Assembly (NCBI GenBank): GCA_028284705.1
Contig: JANQRE010000005.1
Coordinates: 33,872 to 97,871 of the forward strand
Length of the DNA: 64,000 nt
Reading direction: 5' to 3'
Source: Paracoccaceae bacterium
Lineage (GTDB): Bacteria > Pseudomonadota > Alphaproteobacteria > Rhodobacterales > Rhodobacteraceae
The stretch's first letter is position 1. Each line of letters begins with the position of its first letter. A program made the translations under genes and the position numbers. Under the pieces are notes generated by a model, which had not been told where the DNA came from, ran no database searches, and was given only the letters and a program-made list of their open reading frames with translations. This document shows, in pieces, positions 45,917 to 55,592 of the stretch.

Positions 45917-47180
45917 TGTGGGCATAGACCTCTTGGCCGGCCACAAATGTGCGGAGAACCCGTCCTTGCAGGCGTTGCCCGTCAAACGGGGTGTTCTTGG
46001 ATTTCGAGGCGAGGCTCCAGCGGTCGAGCACAAAAGGCGCATCGGGGTCGAACAGCACGAGATCGGAGGGCGCACCGTCCGACAGTCGCCCGCCCGGCAG
46101 GCCGAGCCGTGTCGCCGGGTTCAGCGCCATCGCCCGCCAAAGCTGCGGCAGGTCAAGCGCGCCGGCGTGATAGAGCCGCATTGCGGCGGGCAGAAGGGTT
46201 TCGAGGCCGACCGCGCCGGAGGCGGCTTCCTCGAAGGGCAGACGCTTGGATTCCTCGTCCTGCGGGGTGTGCATCGAGCAGATCACATCGATGAGACCGG
46301 CGGCGACGGCCTCGACAATCGCGACCCGGTCATCCTCGTCACGCAGCGGCGGCTTCACCTTGAAGAAGGTGCGATACTCCCCGACATCGAGCGAATTCAG
46401 GGTGAGATGGTGGATCGACACGCCAGCCGTGACATTGAGGCCCGCCTGTTTCGCCCGAGCGAGCGCGGGCAGGGCGGCGGCGGTGGTGATCTGGTCGGCG
46501 TGATAGGCCACACCGGTCATCTCGACCAGCGCCAGATCACGCTCGAGCCCGATGCGCTCGGCCATCGGCGAGACCGCCGGAAGCCCACGCAGCGATGCGA
46601 ATTTGCCGGAGGTCACAGCGGCCCCGGCGCTCATCACCGGTTCCTGCGGATGGCCCATCACGAGGGCCTCGAGCGAACGCGCATATGTCATGGCGCGGGA
46701 GAGCACCTTGGTGTCGGTGACCACATTGTCGCCATCGGTGAAGGCCACGGCGCCTGCATCTTTCAGAAACCCCATCTCGACCATCTCGCGCCCCTCACGG
46801 GCTTTGGTCAGGGTCGACATCTGGGCGATGCGCACCGGCGCGACCTCTGAGCCGCGGCGCAGGGCAAATTCGAGGGTTTCGGGCGTGTCGACGCATGGGA
46901 TGGTGTCGGGCCGGGTGACGATGGTGGTGACACCGCCGCGGGCCGCGGCGAGCCCGGCGGTGCGGAAGCTTTCTTTGTGGCGCTCACCCGGCTCGCAGAC
47001 TTTCACGCCGAGATCGACGATGCCGGGGGCGAGGCATTTGCCGCCGCAATCGATCTGCTCATCGCTCCCTTGCGGGACCGCCTCGCGGTGGATTTTGTCA
47101 CCCTCGATGCGCAGCGCGCCGATCTCGTCGGTGCCAGCCTCCGGGTCGATCAGGCGGGCGTTGTGGAGATAGAGGCTCAT
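45909..47180 (-). CDS. pyrX: dihydroorotase-like protein without metal ligands (PyrX-type)
   Basis: This 423-residue protein aligns with class I dihydroorotase along its length. Canonical dihydroorotases have a D-x-H-x-H-x-R motif on strand 1; here the segment is GIVDLGVKVCEPGE, with both histidines gone. The usual TDHAPH near the end reads CSMHTPQDEESK, without the catalytic aspartate. It is therefore probably inactive and serves as a structural partner of aspartate carbamoyltransferase, as PyrC' does in Pseudomonas. An active dihydroorotase should be encoded elsewhere. It overlaps the upstream gene by four bases. Confidence 0.85.
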   Translation of the reverse strand: MSLYLHNARLIDPEAGTDEIGALRIEGDKIHREAVPQGSDEQIDCGGKCLAPGIVDLGVKVCEPGERHKESFRTAGLAAARGGVTTIVTRPDTIPCVDTPETLEFALRRGSEVAPVRIAQMSTLTKAREGREMVEMGFLKDAGAVAFTDGDNVVTDTKVLSRAMTYARSLEALVMGHPQEPVMSAGAAVTSGKFASLRGLPAVSPMAERIGLERDLALVEMTGVAYHADQITTAAALPALARAKQAGLNVTAGVSIHHLTLNSLDVGEYRTFFKVKPPLRDEDDRVAIVEAVAAGLIDVICSMHTPQDEESKRLPFEEAASGAVGLETLLPAAMRLYHAGALDLPQLWRAMALNPATRLGLPGGRLSDGAPSDLVLFDPDAPFVLDRWSLASKSKNTPFDGQRLQGRVLRTFVAGQEVYAHNA

Positions 47181-47704
47181 GACGCCGCCTTCTGGATCTG
47201 GCGCATTTTCTGCATCACGGCGCCGGGATCGGCGATGCGCAGAAACCCCACTTTCTTGCGGATATGCTGGCCGTTCATATTGCGTGTATCGATCTCCTTG
47301 AACACCACCGAGCCATGCGCGCCGCTATCCTCCAGATGAAACGAGGTGTCGGCATGGATCGGATGGCTTTCGAGCGTTTTGATGCCGTTCCATTTCCGCT
47401 CGGCGATGAAGGCGCGGCGGTTGGTTAGGGTGTAGTAAGTGTTGCGGCGCAGGAAGGCCTTCCAGAAATGCTGCAGCACGAGATTGTAGCTGCCAACGGC
47501 GAAAAACAGCAGGCCGAAGGTCCAGAACAGGCCGCCGGCTTGTGACGCCATGACCATCCAGAAGATCGAAAAACCGGTGAAGAACAGGAAGAAAAACGGC
47601 TCGAAGGCGGAGCCGAATTCAAGCTGAACCCCGGGCACGGGCTGGCCTTGCCAGAGGATCGTCTCGCCCTCATCGAGGATGCCTTCCCAGCCCGGCGCGC
47701 TCAT
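47177..47704 (-). CDS. membrane protein with PH-like C-terminal domain, in the pyrB operon
   Basis: This 175-residue protein has an N-terminal soluble segment (EGILDEGETILWQGQPVPG), two hydrophobic helices around 35-75 and a PH-like domain (YYTLTNRRAFIAERKWNGIK). The segment before the helices is a common 'LDEGExILWxGxP' lead of bacterial PH-domain proteins. It overlaps the genes on either side by four bases. I know no experimental role; it may be part of the carbamoyltransferase membrane context. Confidence 0.75.
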   Translation of the reverse strand: MSAPGWEGILDEGETILWQGQPVPGVQLEFGSAFEPFFFLFFTGFSIFWMVMASQAGGLFWTFGLLFFAVGSYNLVLQHFWKAFLRRNTYYTLTNRRAFIAERKWNGIKTLESHPIHADTSFHLEDSGAHGSVVFKEIDTRNMNGQHIRKKVGFLRIADPGAVMQKMRQIQKAAS

Positions 47705-48240
47705 GTCAGCACCGACCAGATCATCAGCGCCATCAGAAGAAGACCGACACCGAAAAGCGCGGCGAAGACGAAGATCGAACCCAGATTGGCGGGTTCATGC
47801 GGTTCGATGGGTGCGTCCGGTGTCAGGTCAACGCTCTCGGGCTCGGAGCGCAACGCGTCAAGAGCGGCTTGGCTAGGCGGCGGCGCGCCGCGTTCGGTGT
47901 AAAGGCCGAGGAAGCCGAGGTTTTCGCCCGGCGCGAGGGTCGCACCACCGGTCGGAAATGCGCCGGACCGCAAGATCGCCATGTGGCCCTCGGCCTCATC
48001 GAGAAGCCGGGGCAGGGTGTCGGGATCAACATCATAAGCCTCGGACAGAAATTCCCGGACGGTCATCTCGCCGAGGGATTTGATCGGCACGACCTGCACG
48101 TCAACGGGGTTGAGCGCAACGCCGCCGAGGGCGGTTTCGAGCGGGGCGACGCCGTCCTCCAGGTCCTTCGCCATCTCTTCGGGTATGAGAAAGAGGCGCA
48201 CCTGTCCGCGCTCGCCGGGTCGGATGATGAGATCGCTCAT
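47701..48240 (-). CDS. C-terminally anchored protein of unknown function, in the pyrB operon
   Basis: This 179-residue protein is largely soluble, with a single C-terminal transmembrane helix ([20 protein letters not shown]) preceded by a proline-rich linker. No signal peptide is present, so the soluble part is likely cytoplasmic. It overlaps pyrB by four bases upstream and the PH-like gene by four bases downstream. The family is not recognised. The strict coupling suggests a conserved partner of the pyrimidine complex. Confidence 0.72.
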   Translation of the reverse strand: MSDLIIRPGERGQVRLFLIPEEMAKDLEDGVAPLETALGGVALNPVDVQVVPIKSLGEMTVREFLSEAYDVDPDTLPRLLDEAEGHMAILRSGAFPTGGATLAPGENLGFLGLYTERGAPPPSQAALDALRSEPESVDLTPDAPIEPHEPANLGSIFVFAALFGVGLLLMALMIWSVLT

Positions 48241-49187
48241 GCCATCACCTCGCGGGGGGCGGCGCGACGGGCCTTCACCAGAAGCTCCATGGCCGCCATG
48301 CGTACCGCGACGCCCATCTCGACCTGCTCCTGGATGACCGAGCGGTTGATGTCATCGGCGAGCGTGCCGTCGATCTCCACCCCGCGGTTCATTGGTCCTG
48401 GATGCATCACGATTGCATCCTCTTTCGCGCAGGAAAGTTTTTCAGAATCAAGCCCATAGCGGTGATAATATTCCCGCTCGGAGGGGATGAAGCCGCCATC
48501 CATGCGCTCACGCTGCAAGCGCAGCATCATGACGACATCGACGTCGGCGAGACCCTCGCGCATGTCCTCGAACACTTCGACACCGAATTCGGCGATCCCC
48601 GAGGGCATCAGCGTTGCGGGCCCAACGAGGCGCACGCGGTTTTCCATCTTGCCCAGCAGCAGGATGTTGGACCGTGCCACCCGGGAATGGGCGATGTCAC
48701 CGCAAATCGCGATGGAGAGGCGGTGCAAACGACCCTTCGCGCGGCGGATCGTCAGCGCGTCAAGCAGCGCCTGGGTGGGGTGCTCATGTTTGCCGTCACC
48801 CGCGTTCAGCACGGCGCAATTCACCTTCTGTGCCAACAGATCGACGGCGCCGGACTGGGGATGGCGCACCACCAGCAGATCGGGATGCATGGCGTTCAGC
48901 GTCAGCGCCGTGTCGATCAGCGTCTCGCCCTTCTTCACCGAGGAGGCCTGCATCGCCATGTTCATCACATCCGCGCCTAGCCGCTTGCCCGCGAGTTCGA
49001 ACGAGGCCTGCGTGCGGGTGGAATTTTCGAAAAACATGTTGATCTGGGTGAGCCCGGCCAGCACTTCGGAATGCTTCACGTCACGGCGGTTCAGATCGAC
49101 ATATTGGTCCGCCAGATCAAGGAGTTCGGTGATTTCAACGGGGGAGAGACGCTCAATTCCAAGCAGATGCTGGGCTCGAAAAGTCAT
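48237..49187 (-). CDS. pyrB: aspartate carbamoyltransferase catalytic subunit
   Basis: PyrB forms carbamoyl aspartate in pyrimidine synthesis. The 316-residue protein contains the carbamoyl-phosphate site [16 protein letters not shown], then [14 protein letters not shown] and [12 protein letters not shown]. The start at 49187 ([10 protein letters not shown]) has GGGAGA six bases upstream. No pyrI is adjacent. The downstream inactive dihydroorotase suggests the class A complex of PyrB and PyrX. Confidence 0.94.
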   Translation of the reverse strand: MTFRAQHLLGIERLSPVEITELLDLADQYVDLNRRDVKHSEVLAGLTQINMFFENSTRTQASFELAGKRLGADVMNMAMQASSVKKGETLIDTALTLNAMHPDLLVVRHPQSGAVDLLAQKVNCAVLNAGDGKHEHPTQALLDALTIRRAKGRLHRLSIAICGDIAHSRVARSNILLLGKMENRVRLVGPATLMPSGIAEFGVEVFEDMREGLADVDVVMMLRLQRERMDGGFIPSEREYYHRYGLDSEKLSCAKEDAIVMHPGPMNRGVEIDGTLADDINRSVIQEQVEMGVAVRMAAMELLVKARRAAPREVMA

Positions 49188-49298
49188 CCCCGTCTCCCAA
49201 GGTCCGTTCCGAGGGCTTATAGGAAAGCGCGTCCGGTGCCACAAGTGGTCGTTTTGCCCCCGTTTACCTCGGTCCGCTCTGCGCCTAGCTTGGGGTTC

Positions 49299-50072
49299 AT
49301 GGAATCAGAGATTGACGTCGCAACCGCCAAGGCGCTGCTGGAATGGCAGATCGATATGGGCGTGACGGAGGCGATCTCGGAGACACCGATCAACCGCTAT
49401 GAGGTGCCGAAGGAGGCACCGAAACCCAAGCCGAAAGCTGCGGCCCCGGAGGTGGCGGTCGCTTCGACGACCGATCCGGTGGACGAGGCGAAAGCCTTGG
49501 CGGCGCGGGCGGCATCGCTGGAAGAACTAGCGGAAATTCAGGCAGCTTTCCCGCATTGTGCTCTGAAGCAGGGCGCGCGGAATTTCGTCTTTGCCGATGG
49601 CAAACCGGAAGCGCGGGTGATGGTCATCGGTGAAGCGCCGGGACGCGACGAGGACCGGGAAGGCAAGCCTTTCGTGGGCCGGGCTGGACAGCTTCTGGAT
49701 CAGATGCTCGCGGCGATCGACCATGGCCGCTCGGATGAGACAAACCCGGTCTACATCACCAATATCCTGCCCTGGCGGCCGCCGCAGAACCGCAACCCAG
49801 AGCCGGATGAGATCGCCATGATAATGCCCTTTGTCGAACGCCATGTCGCCTTGGCAAACCCGGATGTGCTTGTTTTGATGGGCAATATCGCCTGCCAGGG
49901 CGTGCTGGGCATGAAGGGCATCACCCGGCTGCGCGGCAAATGGGTCGAAGCACTGGGCAAACCGGCCCTGCCGATGTTCCACCCCGCCTATCTCTTGCGC
50001 AATCCGGTCGCGAAGCGCGACGCCTGGCATGATCTTCTGATGTTGCAGGCGAAATTGAGGGCCGGAGTATGA
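49299..50072 (+). CDS. family 4-type uracil-DNA glycosylase-like protein, cluster cysteines missing
   Basis: This 257-residue protein has the SF4/SPO1-type glycosylase core: [36 protein letters not shown] and [10 protein letters not shown]. The fold fits uracil-DNA glycosylase family 4. Of the four Fe-S cysteines of that family, only the second (FPHCALK) is present; the others read Phe, Trp (NILPWRPP) and Met (AMIMPF). About 80 N-terminal residues form a proline/lysine-rich extension. It is coupled to moaB by an ATGA overlap. Activity without the cluster is uncertain. Confidence 0.82.
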   Translation: MESEIDVATAKALLEWQIDMGVTEAISETPINRYEVPKEAPKPKPKAAAPEVAVASTTDPVDEAKALAARAASLEELAEIQAAFPHCALKQGARNFVFADGKPEARVMVIGEAPGRDEDREGKPFVGRAGQLLDQMLAAIDHGRSDETNPVYITNILPWRPPQNRNPEPDEIAMIMPFVERHVALANPDVLVLMGNIACQGVLGMKGITRLRGKWVEALGKPALPMFHPAYLLRNPVAKRDAWHDLLMLQAKLRAGV

Positions 50073-50611
50073 GCCGGATCGACGAAACGATGGAGTTCAT
50101 CCCGGTCAAGATCGCGATCCTGACGGTGAGCGATACGCGCACGCTGGCCGAAGATACGTCCGGTCAGACCCTTGTGGATCGGCTGGAGAAAGCCGGGCAT
50201 ATCCTCGCGGCGCGGGAGATTGTGCGCGACGAGCGGGGCGAGATTGCCGAAAAACTGCGCGAATGGTGCGCGGATTCTGCGATTGATGTCGTTATCTCCA
50301 CAGGTGGCACCGGGTTGACCGGGCGTGACGTCACCGTGGAGGCGCATAGAGATGTCTATGAAAAGGAAATCGAGGCCTTCGGGACCGTGTTCACCCATGT
50401 TTCCATGGCCAAAATCGGCACATCTGCGGTGCAGAGCCGGGCCACGGGCGGTGTCTCGAACGGCACCTATCTCTTTGCGCTGCCGGGCTCATCGGGGGCT
50501 TGCCGCGACGCCTGGGACGAGATTCTCGAACGGCAGCTCGATTATCGTCACCGTCCCTGCAACTTTGTCGAGATTTTTCCACGATTGGACGAGCACAAGC
50601 GACGGAAATGA
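50069..50611 (+). CDS. moaB: molybdenum cofactor biosynthesis protein MoaB
   Basis: MoaB (MogA-like) adenylylates molybdopterin. The 180-residue protein shows VKIAILTVSDTRT, the MPT-binding loop ISTGGTGLTGRDVT and LPGSSGACRDAW. It starts inside the stop of the glycosylase-like gene. Confidence 0.92.
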   Translation: MSRIDETMEFIPVKIAILTVSDTRTLAEDTSGQTLVDRLEKAGHILAAREIVRDERGEIAEKLREWCADSAIDVVISTGGTGLTGRDVTVEAHRDVYEKEIEAFGTVFTHVSMAKIGTSAVQSRATGGVSNGTYLFALPGSSGACRDAWDEILERQLDYRHRPCNFVEIFPRLDEHKRRK

Positions 50612-50702
50612 CATGTCCGTGCGTTTGATCAGGGAAAATTGGACCTGAACGCGCGTCAGGCCTACATTACACACGTTCGATAGTCGAAAAGGCCGTCGCC
50701 AC

Positions 50703-52160
50703 ATGCGATTTTTTCGCCGCAGCCTCGTTGGCCTGTTTTTACTCGCTCTGACAGTGGGGTTTCTCGCTGTGGGTGGCAAGATCACCTATGACGCGCTGCA
50801 GGCACGTTGGTCGGAGGAGACAGGGCAACGTCCGGCACGTGAGCGGGTCTTTGCTGTGAATGTCGTGACATTGCAGCCCGAGACCATCACGCCGGTTCTC
50901 ACGAGTTTCGGCGAAGTGCGCGCAACCCGGACATTACAACTGCGCGCGCCGGTGGCCGGTCGGGTCATCGAACTGGCGCCGGAAGTGGTGGAAGGCGGAT
51001 TTGTTGAAGCCGGTCAATTGCTTGGGCGGCTTGATCCCGCCGATGCCGAAACCGCACTTTTCAGCGCGCGGACCGATCTGATCGAAGCGATTGCCGATCA
51101 AAGCGACGCCGAGCGGGCCCTTGAGCTGGCCCGGGACGAATTGCAGGCGGCGCGCGATCAAGAGGACTTGCGGGCGCGCGCTTTGGCACGTCAGGAGGAT
51201 TTGAAATCCCGTGGGGTGGGGACTGAAGCGGCGGTGGAAACCGCTGAACTGTCACTTTCCTCGGCCAAGCAGGCTGTTCTGTCGCGCAGGCAGGCGGTGC
51301 AGCAGGCCGAAGCGCGGGTGACGCAGGTCAAAACCCTGATTGAGCGGCGCAAGATTGCGGTGAGCGATGCGGAACGCCTGCTGGCAGAGACCGAACTCTT
51401 TGCGAGTTTTTCGGGCCGTCTGGCCAACATCTCGGTCAGTGTGGGGGCGTTGGTTGGTCCCAATGAACAATTGGGCGAGCTGATTGACCTCTCTGATATG
51501 GAGGTCTCCTTCCGCGTCTCCACCGCACAATATGCGCGGCTTCTGGATGAGAACGGCTCGCTTCTGAACACGCCGGTGAAAATCATTCTCGACGTTTTCG
51601 GCACCGATCTGGAGATCGAAGGCAAGTTGGTGCGCGAAAGTGCGGCGGTGAGTGGCGGCACGACCGGTCGCGTGCTGTTTGCCGCGCTGAGCGATCCGAA
51701 AGGCCTGAGACCGGGCGATTTCGTGACCGTGCGCGTCGATGAACCGGCTTTGGATCGTGTCGCTCAAGTGCCTGCCTCTGCTGTCGATGCGACCGGATCG
51801 GTGCTGGTTCTGAGCGAGAATGACCGACTGGAGGAAGCGCAAGTCTCCGTTCTGCGCAAACAGGGCGACGATGTTCTGATCCGCGCGCGTGGTCTCGCCG
51901 GGCAGGAGATTGTCGCCGAACGCTCGCAACTTCTGGGAGCCGGGATCAAGGTGCGTCCGCTCCGGCAGGACGATGCCACCACCCCGGAAGAACCCGAAAT
52001 GGTCGAATTGGATGATGACCGGCGCGCCCGCCTCATCGCCTTCGTCGAACAGAACAATCGCATGCCCGCGGAGGTTCGCGACCGGCTGCTCTCCCGCCTT
52101 GCGGAGCCGCAAGTGCCTGCGGAAATGGTCCAGCGGCTCGAAAGCCGGATGGGCAGCTAG
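50703..52160 (+). CDS. RND efflux periplasmic adaptor (membrane fusion protein)
   Basis: This 485-residue adaptor has one N-terminal membrane anchor (VGLFLLALTVGFLAVGGKI). A lipoyl-type domain flanks a long alpha-helical hairpin (LARDELQAARDQEDLRARAL ...). A beta-barrel region follows (SVSVGALVGPNEQLGELIDL). It links the RND pump encoded directly after it to an outer-membrane channel. The C-terminal extension (residues about 420-485) is acidic and unusual. Confidence 0.87.
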   Translation: MRFFRRSLVGLFLLALTVGFLAVGGKITYDALQARWSEETGQRPARERVFAVNVVTLQPETITPVLTSFGEVRATRTLQLRAPVAGRVIELAPEVVEGGFVEAGQLLGRLDPADAETALFSARTDLIEAIADQSDAERALELARDELQAARDQEDLRARALARQEDLKSRGVGTEAAVETAELSLSSAKQAVLSRRQAVQQAEARVTQVKTLIERRKIAVSDAERLLAETELFASFSGRLANISVSVGALVGPNEQLGELIDLSDMEVSFRVSTAQYARLLDENGSLLNTPVKIILDVFGTDLEIEGKLVRESAAVSGGTTGRVLFAALSDPKGLRPGDFVTVRVDEPALDRVAQVPASAVDATGSVLVLSENDRLEEAQVSVLRKQGDDVLIRARGLAGQEIVAERSQLLGAGIKVRPLRQDDATTPEEPEMVELDDDRRARLIAFVEQNNRMPAEVRDRLLSRLAEPQVPAEMVQRLESRMGS

Positions 52161-55100
52161 GTGCGCGCCCAGATCAAATCCGGAACCGGCGGGGTTCTGT
52201 CCTATTTCACGCGCCACAAGACGGCGGCCAATCTGATCCTGGTGATCCTGCTGGCGGTTGGGATCGCTTCGGTGCCGCGTATGCGGGCGCAGTTCTTCCC
52301 GGATGTGATCGTCGACAATGTCTCGGTTAATGTCGCTTGGGACGGGGCCGGGGCCGATGATGTCGATAGCGGCATTGTGCAACTTCTCGAACCCGCATTG
52401 CTCTCTGTCGAGGGTGTCGAAAGCTCGGAATCGCGGTCGCGCGAGGGCAGCGCCAATATCACGCTCGAGTTCGAGCCCGGCTGGGACATGTCGCGGGCCG
52501 CCGATGATGTGCAGGTCGCCGTCGATGCGGTGCAGAACCTACCCAAGGATGCCGAAGACCCGGTAGTGCGCCGGGGTGCCTGGCGCGACCGGGTGACGGA
52601 TGTGGTGATCAGTGGACCGGTTGGTGTGGACCAACTGGGGAGGTTTGCCGACGAATTTGTCACGCGCCTGTTTGCGGCAGGCGTGACACGGACCACCATA
52701 CGCGGAGTTGCGGCGCCCGAAACGCTGATCGAAGTGCCGTCGATTGCGCTGATCGAACATGACCTGACCATGGCGCAGATCGCCGAGGCTGTGCGCGGTG
52801 AGGCTTCGACCGATCCGGCGGGCGATGTCGATGGCGCGAATGCGCGGGTGCGTACGGGCGTGGCGAAGCGCAGTGCCGATCAGCTGCGCGAGATCGTTCT
52901 GCGCTCCAATGATGATGGCTCAAAACTGACGGTCGGCGATGTGGCCACCATCACCGTTGGCGGCACGGATCGGGAGCGCGCTTATTTCGTAGGCGAGAAC
53001 CCGGCGATCTCCATCCGGGTGGATCGCTCCAACCAGGGTGATGCAATTGATGTGCAGGCGCAGGTGCAGGAGGTGGCCGACGAGCTGGAGGCAACCCTGC
53101 CGCAAGGCACCACGGTCGAGTTGATCCGCACAAGGTCAGAGGCGATCACCGGACGTCTCGATATCCTGCTCGACAACGGCCTCGTCGGCCTCGGTCTGGT
53201 GGTTCTGCTGCTGTTCCTGTTCCTCAACGCCCGCACCGCCTTCTGGGTCGCGGCGGGCATCCCGGTGGCGATGCTGGGGGCGATCTCGCTGATGTATCTC
53301 GCGGGGCTGACGATCAACATGGTCTCGCTTTTCGCGCTGATCATCACGCTCGGGATCGTGGTGGATGACGCGATTGTGGTGGGCGAGCACGCCGATTTTC
53401 GCGCCCGACGATTGGGCGAAGACCCGGTCACCGCCGCCGAGAATGCCGCCATTCGCATGTCCGCGCCTGTCTTCACCGCGACGATTACGACGATCATCGC
53501 GTTCTTTGGCCTCGTGGCAGTGGGCGGACGCTTTGGTGATCTGATCGCCGATATTCCTTTCACCGTGATCGTGGTGCTTGCCGCCTCGCTGATCGAATGC
53601 TTCCTGATCCTGCCCAACCATATGGCGCATGCGCTGAAATCCTCGGCCAAGCAATATTGGTACGACTGGCCGTCGCGCACCGTCACCAAGGGGTTCAACT
53701 GGTTCCGCGCGACCCTGTTCCGCCCGTTCATCGCCTGGGTGATCTGGGCGCGCTATCCCGTCCTGGCCTTCGCCATTCTGGTGCTGCTTAGCCAGACCGC
53801 GCTGTTCATCCGGGGCGACGTCACCTGGCGGTTCTTCAACGCGCCGGAGCGCGGCTCGGTTTCGGGCAATTTCGCGATGTTGCCAGGGGCGACCCGCGAA
53901 GACACGCTGGAGATGATGCGCGAGATGCAGCGCGCGACGGAAGAGATCGGCGCGAAATACGAGGCCGAGCACGGGTTAAACCCGTTGGATTTCGTCATCG
54001 CTGAGGTCGGCGGCACGACCGGGCGGGGCCTGTCGGGGCAGGATACGAAGGAACCTGACCAGTTGGGCTCCATTGCGATTGAGTTGATCGATGCGGACCG
54101 GCGCTCCTATTCCTCCTTCCAACTGGTGGGCGAATTGCAGGACGCGGTGCGCCGCCACCCGCTTTTGGAGACGGTGTCGTTCCGCGGTTGGCGGTCGGGT
54201 CCCGGTGGAGATTCCCTCGATGTTCAGTTCTATGGCGCCGAAGCCGAGACTCTGAAAGCGGCAGCAGAGGATCTGAAAACCGCCCTGACGCAGTTCGGAG
54301 AGGTATCCGCGGTTGAGGACACGCTGGCTTACGACAAGGAGGAGTTAATCCTCGATCTCACCGCGCAGGGCCAGGCGCTGGGCTTCACCATCGACGAGTT
54401 GGGCCGCGTGTTGCGGCATCGCCTGAACGGGATCGAGGCTGCGACCTATCCCGACGGGCCGCGCAGTGCGACGATCCGGGTGGAATTGCCGCGCAGTGAA
54501 CTTACGGCGGATTTCCTCGACCGCACTTTCCTGCGCACACAAGCTGGCGATTACGTTCCGCTGACTGATGTGGTGACGATCACATCCCGCATCGGTTTCT
54601 CGACCGTGCGGCGGGAGAACGGTTTGCGTGTCGTCTCGGTCACGGGCGACATCTCCGAGGATGATCCGGCCCGCGCCGAAGAGATCATGGCGCAGCTTGA
54701 AGAGGAGATATTGCCGGAAATTCAGGAGCTCCATGGCATCGAGTCGCGGCTCTCCGGATTGGCGGAGCAGGAGCGCGAGTTCCTCACCGACGCGACGCTC
54801 GGCTTCATCCTCTGTCTGATCGGGATTTACATCGCACTGGCCTGGGTCTTTGCGAGTTTCACACGCCCCGCAGTGATCATGCTGATCATCCCCTTCGGTC
54901 TGATCGGCACGATTTACGGGCACTATTCCTGGGGCGTGCCGCTGTCGATGTTCACCGTGGTGGGGCTGATCGGGATGACGGGGATCATCATCAACGACTC
55001 GATTGTGTTGGTCTCCACCGTGGATGAATACGCCCAAGACCGAGGGCTCATTCCTGCAATCATCGATGCGACCTCGGACCGGTTGCGGCCGGTGCTTCTG

Positions 55101-55592
55101 ACCACCCTGACAACCGTGCTGGGCCTCACGCCGCTGCTGTTTGAGGGCTCGCGCCACGCGCAGTTCCTCAAACCAACGGTGATCACGCTGGTCTATGGTC
55201 TCGGGGCGGGGCTGTTCCTCGTGCTCTTGATTGTGCCGTCTTTCATCGCGATGCAGGCCGATATCAACCGTCAGGTGGCGGCCTTCCGACGTGCCATCGC
55301 GTCTCGCGGTCTGAGCTGGGCGCCGCGCCTCGGCCTTCTGGCGGCGCTTGCGGCCACGGCAGGTCTTTTCGCGCTGACATTGGGCTCGGTGATTCAGACC
55401 GGTGAGATGTCCGCGCTGCTGATAGAACTGATCCCGAGCCTCGCCGGGGTATCCTCGCCGATCGTGGCGTTTGGAGTGTTTGCGGTGCTGCTGATGGGGA
55501 CGCTGGCCTTGTTCTGGCTCGGCGCGGTTGCGCTCTATGTCGCGCTTAGAAGCCGGAGCAGCCCTCAAAGCTCATCGCCGCCTGCGAGCTGA
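52161..55592 (+). CDS. RND efflux inner-membrane pump (HAE1/AcrB-like)
   Basis: This 1143-residue proton-driven multidrug-type exporter starts at a GTG directly after the adaptor stop. Twelve transmembrane helices are expected. Helix 4 carries the proton-relay aspartates in ITLGIVVDDAIVVGE. The first helix starts LILVILLAVGIASVPRMR, as in AcrB-like pumps. No outer-membrane TolC gene is adjacent. Its 3' end overlaps the convergent DsbD-like gene by 47 bases. Confidence 0.92.
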   Translation: MRAQIKSGTGGVLSYFTRHKTAANLILVILLAVGIASVPRMRAQFFPDVIVDNVSVNVAWDGAGADDVDSGIVQLLEPALLSVEGVESSESRSREGSANITLEFEPGWDMSRAADDVQVAVDAVQNLPKDAEDPVVRRGAWRDRVTDVVISGPVGVDQLGRFADEFVTRLFAAGVTRTTIRGVAAPETLIEVPSIALIEHDLTMAQIAEAVRGEASTDPAGDVDGANARVRTGVAKRSADQLREIVLRSNDDGSKLTVGDVATITVGGTDRERAYFVGENPAISIRVDRSNQGDAIDVQAQVQEVADELEATLPQGTTVELIRTRSEAITGRLDILLDNGLVGLGLVVLLLFLFLNARTAFWVAAGIPVAMLGAISLMYLAGLTINMVSLFALIITLGIVVDDAIVVGEHADFRARRLGEDPVTAAENAAIRMSAPVFTATITTIIAFFGLVAVGGRFGDLIADIPFTVIVVLAASLIECFLILPNHMAHALKSSAKQYWYDWPSRTVTKGFNWFRATLFRPFIAWVIWARYPVLAFAILVLLSQTALFIRGDVTWRFFNAPERGSVSGNFAMLPGATREDTLEMMREMQRATEEIGAKYEAEHGLNPLDFVIAEVGGTTGRGLSGQDTKEPDQLGSIAIELIDADRRSYSSFQLVGELQDAVRRHPLLETVSFRGWRSGPGGDSLDVQFYGAEAETLKAAAEDLKTALTQFGEVSAVEDTLAYDKEELILDLTAQGQALGFTIDELGRVLRHRLNGIEAATYPDGPRSATIRVELPRSELTADFLDRTFLRTQAGDYVPLTDVVTITSRIGFSTVRRENGLRVVSVTGDISEDDPARAEEIMAQLEEEILPEIQELHGIESRLSGLAEQEREFLTDATLGFILCLIGIYIALAWVFASFTRPAVIMLIIPFGLIGTIYGHYSWGVPLSMFTVVGLIGMTGIIINDSIVLVSTVDEYAQDRGLIPAIIDATSDRLRPVLLTTLTTVLGLTPLLFEGSRHAQFLKPTVITLVYGLGAGLFLVLLIVPSFIAMQADINRQVAAFRRAIASRGLSWAPRLGLLAALAATAGLFALTLGSVIQTGEMSALLIELIPSLAGVSSPIVAFGVFAVLLMGTLALFWLGAVALYVALRSRSSPQSSSPPAS

